A program made the position numbers and the translations under genes. DNA of 6,289 bases from the NCBI GenBank assembly GCA_018400335.1, contig JAGYMT010000117.1:1-6289 (forward strand), given 5' to 3'. The number at the start of each line of letters is the position of its first letter. The first letter of the stretch is position 1. The notes under the pieces are model-generated. The model had not been told where the DNA came from, made no database searches, and was given only the letters and a program-made list of their open reading frames with translations. The DNA is from Kiritimatiellia bacterium (GTDB lineage: Bacteria > Verrucomicrobiota > Kiritimatiellia > JAAZAB01). This document shows positions 1 through 6,263 of this stretch, piece by piece.

Positions 1-99
1 GGACGATCCATGCCAATTCATATCCAACTGCTCGATGAAAACAGCAACCATCTCGACATCGATCAACACGGCCTGAGCTGGGTCTCTTGCCTCTCATAG
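1..99 (+). other. Open frame entering from the left edge, unidentified
   Basis: The plus-strand frame from base 1 is open for 32 codons (GRSMPIHIQLLDENSNHLDI and onward) and stops at TAG 97-99. It could be the 3' end of a gene lying to the left. The opposite strand is also open in one frame here (AQAVLIDVEMVAVFIEQLD), so neither direction is favoured. The ATG at 10 has no ribosome binding site. No family is recognised. The rest of 1-160 holds no gene I can support. Confidence 0.15.
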
Positions 100-141
100 A
101 AGCCGTCCCCTTGGAGCATTCAACTTGCGAGACCAATCGTC

Positions 142-157
142 AAAAACACGGGTTTTT
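142..157. terminator. Weak hairpin AAAAAC-ACGG-GTTTTT
   Basis: A 6-bp perfect stem with a 4-nt loop, A-tract on one side and T-tract on the other, so it could act in either direction. It lies 75 nt beyond the stop of the minus-strand sialidase-type gene. The stem is almost entirely A:T, much weaker than a typical GC-rich intrinsic terminator, so this is only a candidate. Confidence 0.2.
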
Positions 158-164
158 ATTGAGG

Positions 165-269
165 GCTGTAGTTCTTATCGTCGCTGATGACCATGGGCGG
201 GAGTCCCTCGGATGCTATGATAACAAGGTTATCAAGACTCCGAATCTGGAGGATGTTCAGAAGCGCACG
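165..269 (+). pseudogene. Fossil of a sulfatase N-terminus
   Basis: The plus-strand frame reads AVVLIVADDHGRESLGCYDN followed by KVIKTPNLE, ending at codon 249-251. This is the signature opening of formylglycine-dependent sulfatases: the strand leading to the paired metal-binding Asp residues (codons 186-191), the GCY segment and the TPNL segment. Similarity fades after TPNLE; TNA at 267-275 might still be homologous. The frame stops at TAA 303-305. The catalytic C-x-P-x-R motif and everything beyond are absent, and upstream there is no ribosome binding site or convincing start (only TTG at 159). It overlaps the tail of the sialidase-type gene in the opposite direction, so it is a truncated remnant and not an expressed enzyme. 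The family match rests on motif recognition. Confidence 0.7.
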
Positions 270-2076
270 AATGCCCCGTGGCTTCACAAGTGGATCTACG
301 AGTAATTCTGGAATGTTCGAAATTCGCGACAGCTTCGCTGGTTCTCAGGTAACGGTTGTAGACCCGGAGGGCGAGCAGCTCTCCATCCAGCGACGGGGCA
401 ATCAGGGCGTCGGAAGCTCCGTTCGCCTCTTTCAGTCCCGGGTGGAATCGGCCCCATCCATATTGTCTTTCCTGTCCTCCGTCGCAGAGAACTCCGTCAA
501 CCAGCACGGAAATGATTTTCGGTTCGCCGTCCATTATGAAACACACATAGTGAGGCTTGCCGATGGTCAGAAGATGCCTGTCCGTCTCCCATGAGCATTC
601 AACAAGGCCGCCTGCCCACCATGCGCCCGGCAAGTCACAGACTCTGGCACAGACCGTGAGCTTCAGCGTTTCACGGTCAGTGATGACGACAGTCATCCCC
701 CTGCCTTCCCCGTCGCGGGAGTCGAAAAGAACCTGACCGGCGGCAAACGACCTGAGAATGAACCCGATTTCAATCGCGCATCCGCCGCCCTGCCAGAGCG
801 GCGGAAGTTCCGGAATCAGCATGGTCTTCTCTCCGTTCCACTCGCTGACCAGCCCGTTGCGAGTAAGATCTGCGACGGTTCCCTGTGCCCACATTCCCTC
901 GATAAGCGACTTGTCAATCCTGTGTATGCGGGCAACGGTCTTCTGCGTCTCGGATATGAAATATTCACCATCCTGTTCGAGCAGGTCGGGATAACTCATC
1001 CGCGTTCCGACACATTCGTCGTAAAGCGCAATTTCGGGCTGTGACCAGTGGATGCGGCCATCGCGCTCAACCCCGCCGCAGAGCCACGCGGGGTTCCTGT
1101 GCTGGTAGCCGGTGCCCCCGGCCACGTCCGGCGCCCGCCCGAAAACCTCTCCCCCGTGAAAGTGAAACCAGTAAAGGTATTTCCCATTCTCAAAACGGCG
1201 CACGAAATTGGCGGCTCTCGGGTTCTTGACGCGGCGTCCGCCCGGTGTGTAGGTCATGTAGCCGCTTTCCCACGTGCGGCCGCCGTCACGGCTATAGGCG
1301 TGACAGGAGAATCCGCTGATGGTCCGATAGGTCCCGTACAGGGAACCGTCGCTCATGGGGGTCGCGTTGAACTCACCGGCAATCGGTCCGCCGTCCTGCG
1401 GCGCTCTGAGTCCGATATCTCCGTCCGGCAGGGTTTCCCAGACGTGCTTTGACGGGTCTGCTTCAACGAGCAGGTTCGGGCTGCGGAACAGCACTCCCTC
1501 ATTCTGTACAAAAAAACCGGTGCCGAAGCCGCCCACCTTGCTTGCGCACACGTATACTGCGCCCGCGTGGACAAAGGGCTTGCCCACGCCCCAGAAGAAT
1601 TCAACCTTTCCCCCATACACGTTACCGCGGTCACATTCGAAGGAGCGCATTGGTATCTCGAACCGCTCCCGCGACCAGGTCCGGCCCATGTCGTCCGAAT
1701 ACTTGTATGCGTAGATCCCGAGTGAATCCACGCGATCGAAAGCCCCCGCGTCAACCGTCTTCACTTCCCGCAGGTTCTCGCTGTTATAGGTGTAGAAAGC
1801 GTAAATGCGATCGGTCCCGGGCGCGCGAAACGGCATGACCCATGAAGCCTCCGGACCGTCAGCCGGCTCAATGTCGTAATGCGCCGACCATGTTTCGCCA
1901 CGGTCCGTGGAGCGGCATGCCACCACATGCTGCCCCCGCTGTCCCTCTTGGGCACGGCCGGTGGTCATGACACAGGTCCATGAACCATCGTCGTTGATAA
2001 CCATGTAAGGCTGGTCACAATAGCCCTCGCTTGGAATCTCGACGCCATTCGCTATATCTCTTGGATCGTTGGTCAT
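232..2076 (-). CDS. Sialidase-family (BNR/Asp-box) beta-propeller protein with LamG-like C-terminus
   Basis: Likely a glycoside hydrolase or sugar-binding protein of the sialidase superfamily; substrate unknown. Three Asp boxes (S-x-D-x-G-x-T-W) are visible: STDRGETW (56-63), SDDMGRTW (127-134) and SRDGGRTW (262-269), within a propeller of about residues 15-390. Residues about 405-582 resemble a LamG/concanavalin-like domain, ending in the family-typical GELLALRVYNRYL (565-577). The catalytic Tyr/Glu pair, acid Asp and Arg triad cannot be assigned confidently by eye, so exo-alpha-sialidase activity is unproven. The start is ATG 2076: an in-frame TAA (2082-2080) blocks extension, and GAGG lies 8 nt upstream. 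There is no signal peptide, so the product looks cytoplasmic unless exported otherwise. The last roughly 29 residues (after FEHS) look non-homologous and run antisense through the sulfatase remnant, suggesting the original 3' end was replaced by a rearrangement. Transcription is probably from the promoter at 2133-2105. Confidence 0.8.
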   Translation of the reverse strand: MTNDPRDIANGVEIPSEGYCDQPYMVINDDGSWTCVMTTGRAQEGQRGQHVVACRSTDRGETWSAHYDIEPADGPEASWVMPFRAPGTDRIYAFYTYNSENLREVKTVDAGAFDRVDSLGIYAYKYSDDMGRTWSRERFEIPMRSFECDRGNVYGGKVEFFWGVGKPFVHAGAVYVCASKVGGFGTGFFVQNEGVLFRSPNLLVEADPSKHVWETLPDGDIGLRAPQDGGPIAGEFNATPMSDGSLYGTYRTISGFSCHAYSRDGGRTWESGYMTYTPGGRRVKNPRAANFVRRFENGKYLYWFHFHGGEVFGRAPDVAGGTGYQHRNPAWLCGGVERDGRIHWSQPEIALYDECVGTRMSYPDLLEQDGEYFISETQKTVARIHRIDKSLIEGMWAQGTVADLTRNGLVSEWNGEKTMLIPELPPLWQGGGCAIEIGFILRSFAAGQVLFDSRDGEGRGMTVVITDRETLKLTVCARVCDLPGAWWAGGLVECSWETDRHLLTIGKPHYVCFIMDGEPKIISVLVDGVLCDGGQERQYGWGRFHPGLKEANGASDALIAPSLDGELLALRVYNRYLRTSEAVANFEHSRITRRSTCEATGHSCASEHPPDSES

Positions 2077-2104
2077 TCTTTATGCCTCGCTGGGATGCAA
2101 TGGA

Positions 2105-2133
2105 ATATTAGAATAATGGAATGATGGTGTCAA
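2105..2133 (-). promoter_or_regulatory. Near-consensus sigma-70-type promoter for the sialidase-type gene
   Basis: In the 62-bp gap after the PP2C regulator, the minus strand carries TTGACA (2133-2128), a 17-bp spacer (2127-2111) and TAATAT (2110-2105). The -35 is a perfect consensus match, the spacing is optimal, and the -10 keeps four of six bases (positions 1, 2, 5 and 6). A start about 7 nt downstream, near 2098, would give a leader of roughly 20 nt with GAGG (2088-2085) 8 nt before ATG 2076. The gap is distinctly AT-rich compared with the genes on either side. No intrinsic terminator is visible for the upstream operon, so read-through could add to transcription. Confidence 0.6.
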
Positions 2134-2138
2134 TAAAT

Positions 2139-3371
2139 TCAAGTTCCGGATTCAGCATCAACCGGGAACTGCAGCTTAACGATGGAGAAATCATCTTCGA
2201 ACGGGCCTGAGCCCTGCATGCCGCGGGCCGTCGAAACGAGAGTCTCGATCTCCGGCTTGCCGTCGCGAACGGAATCGGCCATGAGCCGGGCAAACTCGTC
2301 AAATGTCCACATTGCTCCGTCCGGCTTATTCATCTCATACACGCCGTCGCTCATCAGGAAAAGGGTTTCTTCCGGCTTGACGACGAGTGTTTCGGTGCGG
2401 TATACCGTTTCCGGCATTCCACCCAGCACCATGCCCGGGCTGCCGAGCTGATTAATGGTTGCGCCTTCAGCCCCATCCTTAGCGATCAGCAATGAGGGCG
2501 GGTGCCCGGCGCTCGAGTAGCTCAAGGTTTTCTTCGATCGTGAATAGACCCCGTACCATATCGTGAAATACATCCCGTTGTGGTTCTCCATCTGGAACGC
2601 CTCGTTAAGGGCCATGAGCATGGAGCCGGGATCGCCGAAGTCGGTGTTCGGCAGGGCCTGGGAGCGCAACACATTCATCGCCGAAATGGAAAGCAGTGCG
2701 GCGCCGACCCCGTGTCCGCACACGTCCAGCAGGAACATGCAGAACCGGTCGTCATCAAGCCAGTGGTATCCGAACGCATCTCCCCCGAGCGAAGTTGACG
2801 GAATAAACTCCCAACTTGTCAGGACGGGGCCTTGTTCCAGCGGCGCGGGCAGGAGCGATTGGACGTAGGCAGCCGCCTCGGCGAGCTCGGCGGCGAGAGT
2901 CTTCTGGCTCTTGAGCAGCGCCTGGTAGGCCTCGTTGCGCTCAAGCAGGTTGATGTAGCCGCGTGAATGATACCTTATTCGAGCGACAAGCTCTATCCGG
3001 TCGGGCAGTTTAACGAGGTAGTCGTTGGCGCCCAGAGCAAAAGCTTCCGCCTTCGTGTCAGGCTCTTCCTTTGTTGAAAGAACGATCAGCGGCGTGTCGT
3101 GCAGATCCGGTTCGGCGCGGTACAGTTTCACGAGCGAGAGGCCGTCAATATCAGGCATCACGAGGTCCTGCAGGATCACCGTAGGCTCCAGTTCACGCGC
3201 GGTTTCCACCGCTTTCGTCGAATTGCCGCAGTAAGTGAAGCTGATATCCGCCTCGGGCGCCAGCATGCGCCGGACAGCCTCCCCGATCATGGCCTGGTCG
3301 TCCACGAGCAGCACCTTGATTGCATGTTGAGTAAGCTCGGTATCCAACGGACTGTCCTTTTTATCTGTCAT
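2139..3371 (-). CDS. Response regulator: WspR-like receiver fused to PP2C/SpoIIE-type phosphatase
   Basis: Predicted output of the pathway: a cytoplasmic phosphoprotein phosphatase controlled by receiver phosphorylation. ATG 3371 (410 residues) is preferred to the in-frame TTG 3389 because AGGAG lies 4 nt before it. The receiver (about 18-140) has D24/D25, phospho-acceptor D69 in LQDLVMP, S99 in LSTKEEP and K121 in DYLVKLPD. DDQAMIGEAVRR, LSTKEEP, ANDYLVKLPD and ELVARIRYHSR match my recollection of Pseudomonas WspR. A helical, probably coiled-coil linker (about 141-175) leads to a PP2C domain (about 178-404). Its metal-binding acids are visible: D198 in LGGD, D216 in LLDVCGHG, D342 in MSDGVYE and D393/D394 in FEDDFSIV; AGHPPSL (288-294) is also typical of SpoIIE/RsbU phosphatases. 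No GGDEF domain is present. The gene lies 7 nt after the cheB stop. Domain calls are firm; the substrate (possibly a phosphorylated STAS protein) is inferred and not encoded here. Confidence 0.95.
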   Translation of the reverse strand: MTDKKDSPLDTELTQHAIKVLLVDDQAMIGEAVRRMLAPEADISFTYCGNSTKAVETARELEPTVILQDLVMPDIDGLSLVKLYRAEPDLHDTPLIVLSTKEEPDTKAEAFALGANDYLVKLPDRIELVARIRYHSRGYINLLERNEAYQALLKSQKTLAAELAEAAAYVQSLLPAPLEQGPVLTSWEFIPSTSLGGDAFGYHWLDDDRFCMFLLDVCGHGVGAALLSISAMNVLRSQALPNTDFGDPGSMLMALNEAFQMENHNGMYFTIWYGVYSRSKKTLSYSSAGHPPSLLIAKDGAEGATINQLGSPGMVLGGMPETVYRTETLVVKPEETLFLMSDGVYEMNKPDGAMWTFDEFARLMADSVRDGKPEIETLVSTARGMQGSGPFEDDFSIVKLQFPVDAESGT

Positions 3372-3375
3372 ATCT

Positions 3376-3380
3376 CTCCT
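3376..3380 (-). promoter_or_regulatory. Ribosome binding site deciding the PP2C regulator start
   Basis: AGGAG on the minus strand, sharing bases with the cheB TAG stop (3381-3379) and 4 nt before ATG 3371. The alternative TTG at 3389 lies upstream of this motif, inside cheB, and shows no comparable site. This favours the shorter 410-residue product. Confidence 0.75.
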
Positions 3381-4410
3381 AAGTAGCAATTAGTTTATCT
3401 ACACCGCGAATGATCGCATTCGCCACGGATTTGATCGGAAGAATCTGTTCCGCCGCATTGAGTCTGGCCGCCGCCCGCGGCATTCCATACACGATGGAGG
3501 TGGCTTCATCCTGAGCTATCGTGCGCCAGCCGCCCTGCCGCAATGCGAGCAGGCCTTCACCACCGTCATTGCCCATGCCGGTGAGAAGAGCGGCCGCTCC
3601 GCGCGCCGGCCAGTGGGCTGCGGCGCTTTTGAAAAAAACATCAACCGAGGGACGGTAGAAGCAATCAACGGGCTCCGCGCGGTATTCAAGCGTGCCTTGC
3701 GCGGTCAATACCATGTGGTCATTTGTGCCGGCCAGCCACACTACTCCGGGTTCGGGTCGGCATCCGGAGGACGCCACCCCGACCCGGAACTTGCAGTGCG
3801 TGCCCAGCCAGACGGCCATGTTCGGCGCGAACTCGCGGTCCACGTGCTGGATAACCACTATTGCAGCGCTGAAATCGGGAGGGAGCCCGGATAGCACCTC
3901 GGCGACGGCAGTGGGACCGCCGGTCGAAGCGCCGAGCGCTACGAGCGCGGGACGGCGACCCGGCGCCGGAGAAGCCCCTTCTTCCATCGCTACGGGCGGC
4001 GGGGAAGAAGACGAGGGCGCCACCAGGTGGCCGATGGTCTCTATCTTGTGGAGGAGCGGCTGGGCGCCTGAGAGGTCGCCCTTCGTGCCGAGGACCGGGG
4101 TGTTCACGGCGTCGAGCGCTCCGCAGCCCATGGCTTCGAACACAAGCGCCATGTTGCCCTCCACCGTTGCGGTCACAACCAGTATTGCGCAGGGTGAATC
4201 CCTCATTATCAACCTGGTCGCCTCGACACCGTTCATAACCGGCATAATGAGGTCCATGAGTATGATGTCGGGGCGGTCCTCCGCGCACTTGCGCACGGCC
4301 TCCGCCCCGTCGCGCGCCATCCAGGGAATTGTGTAATCGGGGCGACTGCGCACGGCGCGGCGCAGCGCCTCGGTGGCCGTCAGCAGGTCGTTGACAATCG
4401 CTACCTTCAT
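3379..4410 (-). CDS. cheB: CheB-type chemoreceptor methylesterase, WspF-like
   Basis: Removes methyl groups from receptor glutamates in the adaptation branch of the array; when phosphorylated by CheA its receiver stops inhibiting the esterase. The protein has 343 residues, close to the CheB norm. The receiver (about 1-107) has D8, phospho-acceptor D53 in LMDLIMP and T80. The usual receiver Lys is absent: the site reads AVNTP (101-105), which may be typical of WspF-type proteins. A low-complexity Ser/Pro linker (about 131-152) leads to the methylesterase domain (about 153-340). The catalytic triad is intact: S162 in GASTGGP, H189 in IQHVD and D282 in GMGNDG. The ATG overlaps the cheA stop as ATGA, and GGAG lies 4 nt upstream, so translational coupling is likely. 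Order after a WspE-type kinase and before a WspR-type receiver matches the wsp operon. No methyltransferase (cheR) is in the window. Confidence 0.95.
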   Translation of the reverse strand: MKVAIVNDLLTATEALRRAVRSRPDYTIPWMARDGAEAVRKCAEDRPDIILMDLIMPVMNGVEATRLIMRDSPCAILVVTATVEGNMALVFEAMGCGALDAVNTPVLGTKGDLSGAQPLLHKIETIGHLVAPSSSSPPPVAMEEGASPAPGRRPALVALGASTGGPTAVAEVLSGLPPDFSAAIVVIQHVDREFAPNMAVWLGTHCKFRVGVASSGCRPEPGVVWLAGTNDHMVLTAQGTLEYRAEPVDCFYRPSVDVFFKSAAAHWPARGAAALLTGMGNDGGEGLLALRQGGWRTIAQDEATSIVYGMPRAAARLNAAEQILPIKSVANAIIRGVDKLIAT

Positions 4411-6260
4411 TGATCTCCAATCAGCTCCGCAACCGTGTCCAGAAAGCTCTCGTCATGAAAGCTGCTCTTGGCGAGATAGCTTGATGCCCCGGCATCGAGT
4501 CCCGCCTTGCGGTCCTCGTCTCCGTCCTTGTAGGACACCATCATAACCGGCAGTTCGCGGAGCCTGGAATCACCGCGGATATTCCGCACGAGCTCGATGC
4601 CGCTCATCCTCGGCATGTCCACGTCGCTTATCAGCAGGTCATAGCTTCCGGATCGAGCGGCGTTCCACGCGTCCATTCCGTCCACGGCCACATCCACGGC
4701 GTAGCCCCGGCTCTCGAGAAGCTTGCGCTCCATCTCGCGCACGGTCATCGAGTCCTCGGCGAGCAGGATATGCTTGCGCGACATCTCACTCGCAAGCATC
4801 ACGGAAGTTTTGAACTGTTTCAGTCGTCCCCCGGAAAGCAGGTTTTCGATGGAGCGCACCAAGTCCTCCGTGTCGAGTATGAGCACGGGTGTTCCGTCAT
4901 CCAGCAATGCCGCGGCGCTCACATCCTGAACCTTGCCAAGTCTGGGATCGAGCGCGCGCACCACCAGCTTGCTTTCGCCGATAAAGCGGTCAACGACCAG
5001 TCCGTAAGAGCCCGAGGGCGAGGCAATGATAATAACAGGCCAGCCCGCGGAGAGATCGGGAGCGCCGCCGAGTTCAAGGACGTCGCGGGCGGGAACGAGC
5101 CCCACGTTGCGGTCGTCCATTGCCAGATATCGCCGACCCTCCATGCTTTTTATGTCGGCGGGGGCGGCGAGGACGAGATGCTCAATTCTCGTGAGGGGGA
5201 TTGCGAACGACTCTCCGGCTATTTCGGCCAAAAGGGTGCGGAGCACGGACAGGGTTATGGGAAGCTGGAGGTGGAAGCGCGTGCCGGCGCCCGGCCTGCT
5301 CTCGGCGCGGACGAGTCCGCCCACCTCCTGAGTGAGGTTGCGCACTATGTCCAGTCCCACACCGCGTCCCGACAGCTCTGTGACCTGCCCTATGGTTGAA
5401 AAACCGGGGAGGAAGAGGAAGTCCAGCAGTTCCGCATCGGTTAGACGGGCGACTACCTCGGCGGTGCTCAGTCCTCGATCTATCACCTTCTTTCGGACGC
5501 GATCGAGGTCAATTCCACGTCCGTCATCTTCGACAACGATATGCAGCAGTCCGGCATGGTGCCTCGCCTCCAGCGTGAGGGATCCCTCCGGATTCTTACC
5601 CGCCGCCTCCCGCTCGGACGGCGTCTCCATGCCGTGGTCGAGGGCATTCCTCAAAAGGTGCGTGAGAGGCGCTTCCAGTTTCTCAAGAATCTCGCGATCC
5701 ACGCCCGTTGCCTCTCCGGCAATTTCGAAGCGCACCTTCTTGTTCAGCCGGCGGGCGAGGTCACGCACCATACGGGGGAATCCCCTCGTTCCATCGGCGA
5801 ATGGACGCATGCGGCCGCGCAGTCCTTCGCGGTAAAGGCGCTCGGCAAGGTCAGATGACTGCTGTGCGAAGAATTCAAATTCCTCGATCCGCTTCGCGGC
5901 GGCCTGGCGGCAGTCGTCCATTCGCCGGCGGAGTTCGGCAACCAGCTCGGCCGTGCGCTGTCCGGCACCGTCGTCGTTCCGGACGGCGCATGCCTGTTCA
6001 AGCAGTTTTGACAGGTCGCGCTGCTTCTGCTTGAGCGACTGGAGCGATGCGGCAAAGGGTTCGAACCATCTGGTCTGCACCATATATTCGCCCATCATCC
6101 CCAGCATGCGATTCAGATTATCGGATGAAACGCGAACTGTCCTGTCCGCCGAGTCGGCGGCGGGCCGGGCTTCAGCCTCCTGATTTGCCGGAGTCCCGGG
6201 CTCGGCGGGATCCGGCGACGCCGGCGGTTGTTCGCGCGGAGGCCCGGCTTCCGGATGAAA
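4407..6260 (-). CDS. cheA: Hybrid CheA histidine kinase, WspE-like (5' part missing or frameshifted)
   Basis: Central kinase of a chemosensory array; in the Wsp pathway it phosphorylates both the CheB-type methylesterase and the output regulator. Counting from the internal ATG at 6107 (566 residues), a dimerisation region spans about 1-100. The ATPase has an N-box (H150, N154, H158), G1 DDGRG at 194-198, an F-box FLFLPGF at 230-236 and G2 SGRGVG at 246-251. A CheW-like domain covers about 286-425. A C-terminal receiver (about 445-564) keeps the acidic pair E451/D452, phospho-acceptor D495, S525 and K547. The ATG at 6107 is unlikely to be the true start: it has no Shine-Dalgarno sequence, and the 51 open codons before it encode a proline/acidic linker and the conserved start of the dimerisation domain (RTVRVSSDNLNR). 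The frame stops at TAA 6263-6261, before any Hpt domain, so the phosphorylatable His is not visible. The stop overlaps the cheB start. Family assignment is secure; integrity of the 5' end is not. Confidence 0.92.
   Translation of the reverse strand, partial: FHPEAGPPREQPPASPDPAEPGTPANQEAEARPAADSADRTVRVSSDNLNRMLGMMGEYMVQTRWFEPFAASLQSLKQKQRDLSKLLEQACAVRNDDGAGQRTAELVAELRRRMDDCRQAAAKRIEEFEFFAQQSSDLAERLYREGLRGRMRPFADGTRGFPRMVRDLARRLNKKVRFEIAGEATGVDREILEKLEAPLTHLLRNALDHGMETPSEREAAGKNPEGSLTLEARHHAGLLHIVVEDDGRGIDLDRVRKKVIDRGLSTAEVVARLTDAELLDFLFLPGFSTIGQVTELSGRGVGLDIVRNLTQEVGGLVRAESRPGAGTRFHLQLPITLSVLRTLLAEIAGESFAIPLTRIEHLVLAAPADIKSMEGRRYLAMDDRNVGLVPARDVLELGGAPDLSAGWPVIIIASPSGSYGLVVDRFIGESKLVVRALDPRLGKVQDVSAAALLDDGTPVLILDTEDLVRSIENLLSGGRLKQFKTSVMLASEMSRKHILLAEDSMTVREMERKLLESRGYAVDVAVDGMDAWNAARSGSYDLLISDVDMPRMSGIELVRNIRGDSRLRELPVMMVSYKDGDEDRKAGLDAGASSYLAKSSFHDESFLDTVAELIGDQ
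4415..4418 (-). promoter_or_regulatory. Ribosome binding site of cheB
   Basis: GGAG on the minus strand, inside the last codons of cheA and 4 nt before the cheB ATG (4410-4408). Together with the ATGA overlap it supports the chosen start and translational coupling. Confidence 0.6.
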
Positions 6261-6263
6261 TTA

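Noticed and set aside
187..594. Plus-strand open frame of 135 codons at the sialidase 3' end
   Set aside because: Antisense to the LamG-like region; the real plus-strand signal here is the sulfatase remnant in another frame.
2077..2138. Terminator between the PP2C regulator and the sialidase-type gene
   Set aside because: Only a 4-bp AT palindrome (ATTA-gaa-TAAT) is visible; no GC-rich stem with a T-tract.
3372..3389. TTG at 3389 as start of the PP2C regulator
   Set aside because: It lies inside cheB and upstream of the only good Shine-Dalgarno sequence; ATG 3371 fits better.
3692..4336. Plus-strand open frame of 214 codons opposite cheB
   Set aside because: Lies wholly antisense to the strongly supported CheB catalytic domain, has no recognisable motif and no ribosome binding site; long antisense frames are expected in GC-rich coding DNA.
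3719..4420. Second minus-strand frame of 233 codons overlapping cheB
   Set aside because: Arg/Gly/His/Pro-rich out-of-frame reading of cheB with no family resemblance; the cheB frame has all catalytic residues.
4770..5399. Plus-strand open frame of 209 codons opposite cheA
   Set aside because: Antisense shadow of the CheW-like and ATPase regions of the kinase; no family features.
5332..5835. Plus-strand open frame of 167 codons, Ser/Arg-rich
   Set aside because: Composition is that of a reverse-strand shadow of the kinase ATPase domain; no motif.
6105..6107. ATG 6107 as the true cheA start
   Set aside because: No ribosome binding site, and conserved dimerisation-domain residues are encoded immediately upstream in the same frame.
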